Shown piece by piece: positions 49,801 to 61,577 of a DNA stretch of 64,000 nucleotides. The position numbers and the translations under genes are program-made. The notes beneath the pieces are model-generated. The model was not told the origin of the DNA. It ran no database searches and saw only the letters and a program-made list of their open reading frames with translations. The stretch is taken from positions 10,416,001 through 10,480,000 of the forward strand of contig NW_025408667.1 of the NCBI RefSeq assembly GCF_020360975.1. Direction: 5' to 3'. Each line of letters begins with the position of its first letter. Positions within the stretch are counted from its first letter, which is position 1. Source of the stretch: Hirsutella rhossiliensis (lineage: Eukaryota; Ascomycota; Sordariomycetes; Hypocreales; Ophiocordycipitaceae).

Positions 49801-51640
49801 AAACCTGTTTTTTAGCTTCCTAGGTCCCTCGTACTAAGGGATATCTCCGAGAACTACGAAATCAGGCCACGCTTCGCGACATTAATATAAATCGTTAACG
49901 GAAAGAGGCGCCTTATAAGGTTCGAAAGTAAAACGTAGTTATTAATAGAAACTAAATATAATACGATAAAAAGGGAGTATAAGGCTATATTAAGTATACT
50001 TAGGAGACTAAGAATATACCTATATAGCGTATATTATATCCTAGAAACTAATATATAGGTCGTAGTCGATTAACTAAAAGGTGCCCTTAAAGACGTCCCT
50101 AGAGCTATAGTAACTTACTAGATAAGCTATATTTACCTCTTTAACTTTACTATATAATATATCGAAGGTAAGAAGAATAATATAGCCGACGGACTCTTAA
50201 GAAAGCCTAAAGGACCTTCTAACGTATTAAATAAGGAAATAGAAGGCGATATTAAAGAATTTATAGACTTTTACTTAAACGTAGTATAAGGGACTAAGCT
50301 ATAAGGGGACTACTTAAAGGAATCGAGGATAATTATAGACTTCCTTTAAACGTTAAAACGGCTAAAGGGCCTTTTTAAATAAGACTATAGGAAGCTATAT
50401 CTAAAGAGTCTAAATTTCTATATTAAAGATTAAAAGCTTTAGCGACTCCTAAAGAAGGAAGAAAGGGGACCTATACTAGTTATAGACGACCTAAAAAAAT
50501 AGAAAAGGATTATCGTAAAGTACTACGTATAAATAGGATATAAAAGATAATAAGTTATATATATATTCGTAAAGAATAAGTATTAGTAGGCTAGCCTTTA
50601 GAACGATATTTATAGCGTAATTTCTTCTTATAAAAAATGCTAATACTTTACGACTAAGAGACCCTAGGAAGTTATAACCGCGACCGCGCCTAGCTACCCT
50701 ATAAGTAAGATTTACTTTAATAGCTAGTATATACTATCTAATTATAGGTATTTATACCTTATAGAAGTATAAGACGACCTTATTAAATAAGTAGAAGTAA
50801 CCCTAGTTAAGGAAATTACTATAGGAGCTATAACTAAATTTATACTCTCTATTATTTATAGGTATAGCGTAATACTATACGCTATAATCGATAAAAGGCC
50901 TAAAATAAAGAAAGACTTTAAGTATATCTTAGAGGATATAGGCGTTAAAGTTATCTAAACTTTAGTATATAATCTAAAGGTAAACGCGGTAGTAAAATAA
51001 AGGTATTAAAGGTTAATAATAGTACTTATAAAAATAGCGGAGAAAGAGGGTAAGTAGATTAAATACCTTAACTAAGTAATCCTTATAAACTAAATAGTAG
51101 TTAAAGAGTCTTATAAAATATTAGCTTTCTACTTACTATATAAATAGGAACTAGTACTACCTCTTAAGGTAGAATACCTAACTTAGTAACTAATTAACTA
51201 AGACGAAGTAAAGATAAAAGAAGAATTATTTAAAGGATAAGTATAAGTTTTAGAAAGGAAAGAAAAAGATATAAAAGAAGCTAAGAAAAGAGTAATAAGA
51301 TATTAGAATCGATTAATAAAGAGGACGGATAAAGCTAATAAGTATACGATAAGGAAAGAAAGCCTATAACCTAGAGACCTTATCTTACTATTCGACGTAA
51401 GATAATTAAATAACCTAAGGAGGTAAGCTAAGTATTAAATAAGGTAGAACGGTCCCTTTTAAGTAGTATCGCGCTTAAAGTAGTCTAAGGTATATAGGAT
51501 TAAGACTTTAGATAGAATTATACTTAATAAGATAATCTTAAGAGAGTATCTAAAGAAGTTTAAAAAGGATAAGGAAGGTTAGTAGTGCTTTACTAAGGAC
51601 GACTAGTTACTCTAAGATAAGATTACTTTTAATAAAAAGA
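46900..51640 (+). pseudogene. G pol: protease, RT, RNase H, integrase (split by solo LTR)
   Basis: Protease is at about 47170-47420: ALIDTRSKGNLITK (DTG expected) and the partner strand DRVLVPFILG. RT is at 48535-49250: GPYKNPFFLVVKKDKRLRLI, LLDLFLGYN, and the box FLDNISIKGP at 48888-48917 (LDD expected). The solo LTR 49425-49881 splits the RT/RNase H junction. RNase H resumes at 49887 and ends near 50180 (ADGLLRKPKG). The integrase zinc domain is at about 50520-50640 and the core at 50740-50960. A GPY/F-like module (PRDLILLFDVRQL, NGPFQVV) lies at 51375-51470. No chromodomain is seen. The true stop is not certain. Confidence 0.82.
49425..49881 (-). mobile_element. Copia-1 solo LTR no. 2 (457 bp, nearly free of RIP)
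   Basis: Flanked by a perfect TTAAT duplication (49420-49424 and 49882-49886). In minus orientation it runs from TGTCGCGAAG to CTTCGCGAGA. Unlike all surrounding DNA it is full of CpA and TpG (for example TGCATGAAAATGCACG at 49449-49464), so it shows the ancestral LTR sequence. A TATA-like GGTATAAAG lies at about 49597-49605 on the minus strand. The open frame at 49567-49815 is a non-coding shadow inside the LTR. This is the youngest insertion in the window. Confidence 0.96.
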
Positions 51641-52379
51641 GGAAGGAAGAAATAACGGATAAAGTAGATAATTTATTACTCCTACTAAGTAGAGAAGCCT
51701 TAGATTAAATAGTACTATAGTCGTAACGACTCCTTAACGAACCTTAGAAAGATTAAAGCTAGGAAGAGGAAGAAGAGCGACTATAGATACCTAAGAAAGG
51801 CCTAAGATATACGATCGAGGTTTAGCTACTATAACTTAGTAAAGTAAAAAAGGATCTCTATATAAGAGCCCTAAAAACGCTAATTTAATAAGAAAAAGAG
51901 GAGGTAAAAAGGAGCTAGGGAGGAAAAGGTAGTAAGGATAAAAATCTATAACTATTATAAGAAGCACGCTAGAACCTAACTAGTAACTAAGGCACCGTCT
52001 AACTATTTAATTAAAGGACGACTATAGTAGCCGAGATATTTACGAGCGCCCTACTTACTACCTTACCGTTTTAAATTTTCTACTTAAAGCTCCTTAAGTA
52101 GATAAAGATAATATTTCCTACCCTTCCTTAATAATAACCTACCCTCTACTACCTTAAAGAAAACGAATAGAGATATAATTAAATAATAAAGTAAGAAAAT
52201 AAATATTCTTACTACCTACCTCCCTTAAGAATAGGATTTTTTACTTTATAGATAGGGATATCTATTCTTTATTATAAAGGGGGAGACCCGCTATAGCGAA
52301 AATAAATACGCTTACGAGATAAATTTTAATATATTTTCGACTTATTAGATTAAACGTATATAACCTTAAGAGAAAAACT
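51641..52379 (+). other. Spacer between G pol and ORF-B (unit 1)
   Basis: The plus frame continuing from integrase has acidic and Lys-rich stretches (KKRKEEITDKVDNLLLLL, then EEEER) to about 51930, so pol may extend here. From about 52080 to 52379 I see no convincing frame. The same sequence is at 56742-57480. Confidence 0.4.
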
Positions 52380-53711
52380 TTTACCGCTAAAGATAGTAAC
52401 TAAACGAGGCTACCTACTCCTAGTAAACCTACTATAGACTACTATAAAGTAAACTTAAAGACTATCTAATTATTACTTAAGAGAGAGCTTATTAAACCTA
52501 TATAATTTCTTTTTAAGTAAAACGGGTATAAGGTTAATTTCCTCCCCTTCCTTTAAATCCTTAGTAGGACTAAAGGGATTAAGGATATTATAAAGAAGAT
52601 AAGGGGCGGTCTTATTATTAATATACTTATCGTAAAATTTATTAGTCTTAAGGTCGGTATAGAAATTATAACTATATATATAGTTAGTAAATCTATTAGG
52701 GTCGTAAGTAGCCCTATAGTATCTAAGGAAGTACCGCTATTCGTAAATAGGCGCCTTAGTCGAATCCTAAATATAGTTAGCGTAAGAACCGCTAATAGTA
52801 CTTAGAAGAGAAATATACTTATAAAAAGGAAATATAACGTACTTATAAGCGGAAGTTATAGTTATCTAATAAGTTCGAATATACCCTTAATAAAGGTAAG
52901 GATTATAAGTTCTATATAAAGTAATTAAGACTACTTAAGAGTATTCTTACTACCTTAAACTAAGCTAAGAAAAGAAGTATCTATATAGATAAGCGATTTC
53001 TATAGGGATATAGGTTACTAGCCGACGTCTATAATAAAGGGTATAAAAAACGATTTAATTATACCGACCTAATATACTCTTAGGAAAGTAAGAGAGAGGA
53101 GAGCGACCGCGCGCTTTAATCCTAATAATATTAAGAGCTTTTAATAAAACTAATAACCGAAAGGTAATTTCTATATAAATTAGAAACCCTTAGTAACTAA
53201 TATTATTTCTACTATAGACCTAGGTCTTATAGTAACTATAGATCTATAAAAGAAGACGGTTAAAATAAGCTAAGCGAGATTATATAAGTTAGATAGTTAT
53301 TACTCGAAAGTACTTTATATAAAAAGGAAAGACCTTAGTATAATAATTCTAAGTAAGAAAAGTAATAGTAATAAGTAAAGGTCGTAAAAGAGTAGTTAAA
53401 GAGAGGTTAACGATATCTAGTAGCTCTTTAGTTTTAAGTTTAGCGGGCTTATAAGATATAATAAGGAAGAAGAGGTAGTTATAAAAGGAGAAGATAAGAG
53501 GTAGCGGTCTAGAGAAATAAAGAAGATAAAAGAGAGAAGAGGAAAGAAGAGGAATAAAAAGAGTAAAAAGGAGAAGAAAAGGGTAGAGATTAAATAGCTT
53601 ATTAATTAATAACTAGTAAAAGAAGCTATTTAAGCGTAACCCCTAAACACGCCTAAGACCTTACTACTATAAAGGCTAGCTAAAGTAACTAATAACCGCG
53701 CGCTTTAATAA
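52380..53711 (+). pseudogene. ORF-B, unit 1: unrecognised basic protein
   Basis: One plus frame (codons starting at multiples of three) is readable for about 440 codons with only TAA/TAG stops, each explainable as a former Gln or Trp codon. Readable parts include GIKDI followed by KKIRGGLIINILIVKF, SKEVPLFVNRRLSRI, and ARFNPNNIKSF. A strongly basic C-terminal part follows from about 53430, with EEEVV and a Lys/Arg/Glu-rich run around KKIKERRGKKRNKKSKKEKKR that could serve as a nuclear signal or coiled coil. Two RIP stops, TAATAA at 53706-53711, mark a plausible end. No domain was recognised. The start is unknown because ATG is lost, and unit 2 has a one-base difference near 57480. A minus-strand frame over 52290-53050 is an alternative I consider weaker. 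Confidence 0.55.
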
Positions 53712-53951
53712 CTATTTATTCCTCTCGCTATACCCTCCTTCTTCCTTCCTTCTTCTTCCTTCTATATATATATATATATATATATACTTTATATACTTCC
53801 CTACTTATAACGATCCCCTCTATTAATATAACTCTTATATATATATATAATACCCTCTTAGCCTCTTAGCGTTATAACTTAGAACTACTTACCTTAACTA
53901 TTTAATCTTATTTTCTCCCTTTCTTTCGCTTACTCTACCCTTTCCTAAGAT
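53712..53951 (+). promoter_or_regulatory. TA/CT-rich spacer before ORF-C (possible internal promoter)
   Basis: This spacer contains a pyrimidine run (53738-53763, CTT/CCT repeats), a (TA)n tract at 53764-53788, a second TA stretch near 53840, and another pyrimidine-rich block just before the presumed ORF-C start at 53952. CT-rich tracts and TATA boxes upstream of starts are common in filamentous fungal promoters. The layout fits separate transcription of ORF-C, but this is inference from composition only. It is repeated at 58816-59049. Confidence 0.4.
53764..53788. repeat. (TA)n microsatellite, unit 1
   Basis: About 12 uninterrupted TA units following a CTT-rich tract. The unit-2 equivalent at 58864-58886 is a little shorter. 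RIP could have extended it from a mixed CA/TA repeat. Confidence 0.85.
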
Positions 53952-56470
53952 ATAGCGGCGAACCTAAATAGTATCCTAGGCCCGGCTATAGACCTCCCTA
54001 AGAATACTACTATCTTCTTTAGCGTACTACTATTTAGGAGTAAGAGCTCTATTTTACTTACTTATTATAGCGAAGTTAAAGTAAAAGGCGGCGAAGGGCG
54101 CTTTTACGCTAAAGATAAGGAAAAGTTCGTAAACTAAGACCGACGAGATATTTATAGGTAGAAGTAACCTCCTTAGTACGTCTATAGAGATTATTAGTAC
54201 TTAATACTAATAGGCCCTATTAAACGGCGGGATATTACCCTTAAAAACGCTCGGATAATATATAAGGACGTTAAAAAGATAAATAGATTTACTAGGAATA
54301 AGGCTTAATAGGAAGAGTATATCGTCGATATATATAACTTTCTTTATAAAGCTATTAATAAACGATAGGCTATAAGCTTTAGCCTTAGCGCGATAATTAA
54401 GATCTTAATAAAAGGCATCGAGAATATAGTATACCCTTTACCTTACCTACTATCGGTTTATACCGACTATTAAGGGGAACCTATTAAAGATATAGAAGAT
54501 AGATATATAAAGTACTATAAATACCTAAACGATAGGGAGCATTTAATTAAGTTTACCGCTCCTACCTTTAACCTTAATCGCTTTATATATAAACGAAGGT
54601 ATATAACTAGAGTTATTAACTTTTTAGTAAGACTAAATAAAAGGGGACTTTACTAAGAAGCGTTCTTCTAAGACTATAGGGAAGGAAACTTAGTTATTTT
54701 TAATACTTAGAAAGAGGGATAGTATACTAGACTCTATACGTTCTTATAAGTATAGCGGTAGTTTCTTTATATCCTCTAAGTTCCTTATAACTTTGCCTAT
54801 ATACTAGTCCCTTATACCGCTTAGTAGGAAGGGTAGGAATATAGTTACGTAGCTTTAATAATAATTTAATACTAGGTTAGAGGTATAGTTAAGCTATACC
54901 TTAAGATAATTAAGTAGCGATACCTAAAGGTTAAAGTAATTCTAGAGTAAAGGTATAGGGTAATATAAGAAGCCCTATAGATAGATAAAATCTTATACTA
55001 AGACTAGTATTTCTTTAAACTAAATAAGAGGATAAGTATAAAAGGCTATATTAATAAGCTAATATATAGAATCTAAGCTATCGCGGCGAACGAACTTAAC
55101 TATATATAAGCGATATTATAGGGTAGCGGAGTTTCTTAGTAGTTTAATAGCGGGGTTAGACGACTATAAAGGATACTATTTAATTAGGGTTTAATAACTT
55201 TCGGCGGAGTCTTTCCTATAAGGATTCCTAGGTATAAACGGATTTACTAATATAACTATATTATTCTAAGAGATTAAGAAGAATAAGACTTCTAGGAAGT
55301 CCTAGAGGTAGTTAACTTCTAAGATAGGCCTAGCGAATAGAAACTACTACTTTAAAGAGATATAGAACTAGCTTATATAGTAAGGAGAGCGAGAAAAGAG
55401 CTAACTACGCTAGCTACTTTTATAAAGTAACTTAACTTAATCGCTTAAGCTACGCGCGGTTTCTTTATAAGACTCCTCCTTAAAAAGACCCTTAACTATC
55501 TAATTACGCTATTAGGAATCGAGAATAGGCCTAGACCTTCGTTACCTTAAGCGTTAACTAAATTAAGCTCCTTATCTAAACTAAGTAGCCTTTCCTTAAG
55601 TAACCTCGAGATAGGATCCTTACCCTAGAATCTATAAAGGAGAGAGCTAAGCGCCCTTACTAGTCCCTTTATTTATATAGAAACAATGCTTTTATTTTCC
55701 CTTTTAAATATATAGCTAATTAGGCCTACTCCTCGCCCGCTACTAACGATCCCTCTAAATATATAAAGGAGCGAAAGACTTATAACTATACCCCCGCCGA
55801 TAACTTAATAAGAAGCTAGTAGGGAAGAAAGGTAGATAGCGCGGCTATTAACTCGCCCTAGGACTCTGAAATTACTAGGCGCTCGGTTAATTACCCTAAG
55901 GCTAAAGACTCTAGTAACGCTTATAGCGCGCCTTATTACTCCTTAAAAACAAAGTATAGTAATAGCCTCTCTAGCTATAGTCCCTATAAGGTTTATACCG
56001 GGCTTTAAACCCTCCTAGGTTAAAGGAGTTAAAACCCTAGGAATATATTAAAACTACCGCTAGGATATTAACGACTATAATTCTATATATTTATATAGGA
56101 CTACTAACGACGCGATAATAACTAGTCTATAAGACTTTATAGCTTATTTAATCTAGCTATACCTAAAGCTATAGACTAGTAAAGATATTAACTACTTTAT
56201 TTCCCTAACGCCCCTAAGAATAATAAGCGCGAATACTTAGGAGCGTATATAAGGGGTAGTAGATAATTATCTAAAGAAGGAAGTTCGCGAGTAAAGATAG
56301 GAAAGAGCTAAATAAGTAGCTTATAAGTAAAGGGAGGAATAAATAATATAAAGGGAAGGGATTATAGTAAAGGAGAAAAGTTCTATTAATAGTTTATTTA
56401 CTTACTTACGTGCTTAGGAAGAGAGCCTTACCTATTATTATTACGCCCTTTCCGTTAGTATCTTAGGTTA
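53952..56470 (+). pseudogene. ORF-C, unit 1: unrecognised protein of about 840 codons
   Basis: One plus frame holds from 53952 to about 56470 with no net frameshift (checked at both ends). All stops are TAA/TAG at positions explainable as Gln or Trp. The likely start is ATA GCG GCG AAC at 53952, a RIP-converted ATG. Readable segments include LPKNTTIFFSVLLFRS, YNFLYKAINKR, SLSAIIKILIKGIENI, EPIKDIEDRYIKYYKYLN, FTAPTFNLNRFIYK and GVFPIRIPRYKRIYQYN, then a Ser/Leu-rich stretch (LSSLSKLSSLSLSNLEI). The protein is rich in Tyr, Leu and Lys, has no obvious signal peptide, and shows no RT, integrase or zinc-finger pattern. It does not look like an envelope protein. Function unknown. Confidence 0.65.
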
Positions 56471-56480
56471 GAAAGTCGCT

Positions 56481-56489
56481 AAGGAGGAG
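56481..56489 (+). promoter_or_regulatory. Internal purine tract at the duplication junction
   Basis: AAGGAGGAG at the end of unit 1, equivalent to the tract before the 3' LTR. It is followed by TATTTAATA and then by pol sequence of unit 2, not by an LTR, so it marks the recombination point. Confidence 0.6.
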
Positions 56490-57482
56490 TATTTAATATA
56501 AGACAATTAAATAATCTAGGGAAGTAAGCTAAGTATTAGATAAGGTAGAACGGTCCTTTTTAAGTAGTATTATACTTAGAGTAGTCTAAAGTATATAGGA
56601 TTAAGACTCTAGATAAAATCGTACTTAATAAGATAATCCTAAGAGAGTATTTAAAGAAGTTTAAAAAGGATAAGAAAGGTTAGTAGTACTTTATTAAAGA
56701 CAACTAGTTACTCTAAGATAAGATTACTTTCGATAAAAAGAGGAAGGAAGAAATAATAAATAAAGTAGATAATTTACTACTCTTACTAAGTAAAGAAGCC
56801 TTAGATTAAATAGTACTATAGTTATAACGACTCCTTAATAAACCTTAAAAGGATTAAAGCTAGGAAGAGGAAAAAGAGTAACTATAGATACCTAAGAAAG
56901 GCCTAAGGTATACGATTAAGGTTTAGCTACTATAACTTAGTAAAGTAAAAATAGATCTTTATATAGGAGCCTTAAAGACGCTAATCTAATAAGAAAAGGA
57001 GGAGGTAAAAAGGAGCTAAGGAGGAAAAGGTAGTAAAGATAAAAATCTATAACTATTATAAAAAGCATACTAAAACCTAACTAGTAACTAAGGCACCGTC
57101 TAACTATCTAATTAAAGGATAATTATAGTAGCTAAGATATTTATAAGCGCCTTACTTACTACCTTATTATTTTAAATTTTCTATTTAAAGCTCCCTAAGT
57201 AAATAAAGATAATATTTCCTACCCTTCCTTAATAATAACCTACCCTTTACTACCTTAAAGAAGATAAATAGAGATATAATTAAATAATAAAGTAAGAAAA
57301 TAAATATTCTTACTACTTACCTCCCTTAAGAATAAGATTTTTTACTTTATAGATAAGGACGTTTATTTTTTATTATAAAAAGGGAGACCTAATATAGCGA
57401 AAATAAACGCGCTTATAAGATAAATTTTAATATATTTTCGACTTACTAAATTAAATATATATAACCTTAAGAGAAAAACTTT

Positions 57483-58812
57483 TACTACTAAAGATAGCGA
57501 CTAAATAAAGCTACCTACTCCCGGTAAACCTACTATATACTACTATAAAGCGAACTTAAATACTATTTAATTAGTACTTAAGGGAGAGCTTATTAAACCT
57601 ATATAATCTCTTTCTAAGTAAAACGGGCGTAAGGTTAATTTCCTCCCCTTCCTTTAAATCCTTAGTAAGATTAAAGGGATTAAGGATATTATAATAAAGA
57701 TAAGGGGCGGTTTTATTATTAATATACTTATCGTAAAATTTATTAGTCTTAAGGTTAGTATAGAAATTATAACTATATATATAGTTAGCGAATCTATTAA
57801 GGTTATAAGTAGCCCTATAGTATCTAAGGAAGTACCGCTATTTATAAATAAGCGCCTTAGTTAAATCCTAGATATAGTTAGTATAAGAACTACCGGTAGT
57901 ATTTAAAAGAGAGATATACTTATAAAAAGGAAATATAATATACTTATAAGCAGAAGTTATAGTTATTTAATAAGTTCGAATATACCCTTAATAAAGGTAA
58001 GGATTATAAGTTTTATATAAAGTAATTAAGACTTCTTAAGAGTATTTTTACTACCTTAAACTAAGCTAAGAAAAGAAGTATCTATATAAATAAGCGATTT
58101 CTATAAGGATATAAGTTACTAGCCGATGTTTATAATAAAGGGTATAAAAGACGATTTAATTATACTAACCTAGCGTGCTCTTAAGAAAGTAAGAGAAAGG
58201 AGAGTAACTATACGCTTTAATCCTTACGATATTAAGAGCTTTTAATAGAACCTATAACTAAAAGGCAATTTCTATATAAATTAGAAACCCCTAGTAACTA
58301 ATATTATTTCTACTATAGACCTAGGTCTTAAAGTAATAATAGATCTATAAAAGAAAACGGTTAAAATAAGCTAAGCGAGATTAAATAAGTTAGATAGTTA
58401 TTACTTAAAAGTACTTTATATAAAGAGGAAAGACCTTAGTACGATAATTTTAAGTAAGAAGAGTAGTAGTAACGAGGGAAGGTCGTAAAAGAGTAGTTAA
58501 AGAGAGGTTAACGATATCTAGTAGCTCTTTAGTTTTAAGTTTAGTAGTCTTATAAGATATAATAAGGAAGAAAAGGTAGTTATAAAAGGAGAAGATAAGA
58601 GGTAGTAGTCTAAAAAAATAAAAAAGATAAAGGAGAGAAGAGGAAAAAAAGGAATAAAAAGAGTAAAAAAGAGAAGAAAAGGGCGGAGATTAAATAGCTT
58701 ACTAATCGATAACTAGTAAAAGAAGCTATTTAAGCGTAACCCTTAAATATACTTAAGACCTTACTATTATAGAGGCTAGCTAAAGTAACTAATAACCGCG
58801 CGCTTTAATAAC
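57483..58812 (+). pseudogene. ORF-B, unit 2
   Basis: Second copy of ORF-B. The frame can be followed through ILSKTKGIKDI, SKEVPLFVNKRLS, YTLRFNPYDIKSF (the first residues are uncertain), NFYIN-stop-KPLVTNIISTIDLGL and KKSSSNEGRS into the Lys-rich end. Some positions are less mutated here than in unit 1 (for example SSSNEGRS against SNSNK). The two copies used together therefore give a better view of the ancestral reading frame. One extra T near 57480 relative to unit 1 leaves the N-terminus uncertain. Confidence 0.55.
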
Positions 58813-59049
58813 TATTTATTCTTTTTACTATACCTTCTTTCTTCCTTCCTTCTTCTTCCTTTTATATATATATATATATATATACTTTATATACTTCCCT
58901 ACTTATAATAATCCCCTTTATTAATATAACTCTTATATATATATATAATACCCTCTTAGCCTCTTAGCGTTATAACTTAAAACTACTTACCTTAATTATT
59001 TAATCTTATCTTCTCCCTCTTTTTCGCTTACTTTACCCTTTCTTAAGAT
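58813..59049 (+). promoter_or_regulatory. TA/CT-rich spacer before ORF-C, unit 2
   Basis: Same layout as 53712-53951: a pyrimidine run, (TA)n at 58864-58886, a second TA stretch near 58938-58950, and a CT-rich block before the presumed start at 59050. Possible internal promoter, by composition only. Confidence 0.35.
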
Positions 59050-61572
59050 ATAGCAGCGAACCTAAATAGTATCCTAGGCCTAGCTATAAACCTCCCTAAG
59101 AATACCGCTATCTTCTTTAGTATATTACTATTTAAGAGTAGGAGCTTTATTTTACTTACTTACTATAGTAAAGTTAAAGTAAAAAGCGGCGAAGGACGCT
59201 TCTATACTAAAGATAAGGAAAGGTTTATAGACTAAGACTAATAAGACGTTTATAGGTAGAAGTAACCTCCCTAGTACGTTTATAGAGATCGTTAGTACTT
59301 AATATTAATAGGCCTTATTAGATAGTAGGATATTACCCTTAAAAGCGCTCGGATAATATATAAGGGCGTTAAAAAGATAAATAGATTTACTAGGAATAAG
59401 GCTTACTAAGAAGAGTATATCGTTAATATATATAACTTTCTCTATAAAGCTATTAATAAATAATAGGCTATAAGCTTTAGCCTTAGCGCGATAATTAAGA
59501 TCTTAATAAAAGGTATCGAGAATATAGTATACCCCTTACCTTACTTACTATCGGTTTATACTAACTACTAAGAGGAACCTATTAAAGATATAGAAGATAG
59601 ATATATAAAGTACTATAAATACTTAAATAATAAGGAGTATCTAATTAAGTTTACCGCTCCTACCTTTAACCTTAGTTGCTTTATATATAAATAAAGGTAT
59701 ATAACTAGAGTTATTAACTTTTTAGTAGGACTAAATAAAAAGGGACTTTACTAAGGAGCGTTCCTTTAGGACTATAGGAAAGGAAACTTAGTCGTTTTTA
59801 ATACTTAGAAAGAGGGATAGTATACTAGACTCTATACGTTCCTATAAGTATAATAGTAGTTTCTTTATATCCTCTAAGTTCTTTATAACTTTACCTATAT
59901 ACTAGTCCCTTATACCGCTTAGTAAGAAGGGTAGGAATATAGCTACTTAGCCTTAATAATAATTTAATACTAGGTTAAAGGTATAGTTAGGCTATATATT
60001 AAGATAACTAAGTAGTAATACTTAAAGGTTAAAGTAATTCTAAAGTAAAGGTATAGGATAATATAAGAAGCCCTATAGATAGATAAAATCTTATACTAAG
60101 ACTAGTATTTCTTTAAGCTAGATAAGTAGATAAGTATAAAAGGCTATATCGATAGGCTAATATATAGAATCTAAGCTATCGCGGCGAACGAACTTAATTA
60201 TATATAAGCGATATTATAGGGTAGCGGAGTTTCCTAGTAGTTTAATAGTAGTATTAAATAACTATAAAGGATACTATTTAATTAAGGTTTAATAACTTTT
60301 AGTAGGGTCTTTCTTATAAGGATTCCTAGGTATAAACGGATTTACTAATATAACTATATTATTCTAGGAGATTAAGAAAAATAAGACCTTTAAGAAGTCC
60401 TAAAAGTAGTTAACCTTTAAGATAGGCTTAGTAGATAGAAACTACTACTTTAAAGAGATATAGAACTAGCTTATATAGTAAGAAGAGTAAGAAAAAAGCT
60501 AACTACGCTAGCTACTTTTATAGAGTAACTTAACCTAATCGCTTAAGCTATACGCGGTTTCTTTATAAGACTCCTCCTTAAAAAGACCTTTAACTATTTA
60601 ATCGCGCTAATAGAAATCGAGAATAGGCCTAGACCTTTATTACCTTAAGCGTTAACTAAATTAAGCTCCTTATCTAAACTAAGTAGCCTTTCCCTAAGTA
60701 ACCTTAAGATAGGATCCCTACCTTAGAATCTATAAAGGAGAGAGCTAAGCGCCCTTATTAGTCCCTTTATTTATATAGAAATAACGCCTTTATTTTCCCC
60801 CTTAAACTTATAGCTAATTAAGCTTACTCCTCGCCCGCTACTAACGACCCTTTTAAACGTATAAAGGAGTAAAAGACTTATAACTATACCCCCGCCGATA
60901 GGCTAATAAGAAGCTAGTAAGAAAGAAAGGTAGATAGCGCGGCTATTAACTTACCCTAGGACTCCGAAATTACTAAGCGCTCGGTTAATTACCTTAAAGC
61001 TAAAGACTTTAGTAACGCCTATAGCGCGCCTTATTACTCCTTAGAAATAAAGTATAGTAATAGCCTCTCTAGCTATAGTCCTTATAAGGTTTATACTAGG
61101 CTTTAAACCCTCTTAGGTTAAAGGAGTTAAAAACCTAGGAATATATTAAAACTACCGCTAGGATATTAATAACTATAATTCTATATATTTATATAGGACT
61201 ACTAGTATAGGTAATAATAACTAGTTTATAAGACTTTATAGCTTATTTAATCTAGCTATACCTAAAGCTATAGACTAGTAAAGATACTAATTACTTTATT
61301 TCCTTAACGCCCTTAAGAATAATAAGCGCGAATACTTAGGAGCGTATATAAGGGGTAGTAGATAATTATTTAAATAAGGAAGTATATAAGTAAAGATAAG
61401 AGAGAGCTAAATAAGTAGCTTATAGGTAAAAGGAGGAATAAATAACGTAAAGGGAAAGGATTATAGTAAAGGAGAAAAGTTCTATCGACGGTTTATTTAC
61501 TTACTTATATACTTAAAAAGAGAGCCTTACCTATTATTATCGCGCCCTTTCTATTAGTATCTTAGGTCGGAA
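59050..61572 (+). pseudogene. ORF-C, unit 2
   Basis: Second copy of ORF-C, same frame and length. The start region reads ATA GCA GCG AAC, keeping a CpA that unit 1 has lost. It differs from unit 1 almost only by transitions, with a few small changes (for example 61205-61215). No recognised domain. The end is next to the purine tract and 3' LTR, so ORF-C fills the element to its last bases. Confidence 0.62.
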
Positions 61573-61577
61573 AGTCG

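Larger units (their letters stand above)
51398..56498 (+). repeat. G tandem duplication, unit 1 (5.1 kb)
   Basis: Direct repeat with a period of about 5101 bp with 56499-61588. Each unit runs from the pol GPY/F module through ORF-B, the TA/CT-rich spacer and ORF-C to the purine tract. Differences between units are mostly C/T and G/A. At the junction the unit-1 purine tract (56481-56489) is followed by TATTTAATA, close to the first bases of the G LTR, and then by pol sequence. Confidence 0.93.

Noticed and set aside
49567..49815. Plus-strand ORF of 82 codons in the young solo LTR
   Set aside because: Entirely inside an LTR, on the antisense strand of the element and without homologous open frames in the other LTR copies. 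It is open only because the sequence escaped RIP.
52290..53050. Minus-strand frame with protein-like composition opposite ORF-B
   Set aside because: It also has only RIP-type stops, but upstream of it the frame turns into a Phe/Leu-rich antisense of a Lys/Glu-rich plus-strand region. The plus frame stays protein-like over the whole 52380-53711 interval and in unit 2. Kept only as an alternative.
53764..53788. (TA)n tract as an origin or a centromere core
   Set aside because: Simple TA runs are expected after RIP of CA/TA repeats and nothing else supports an origin.
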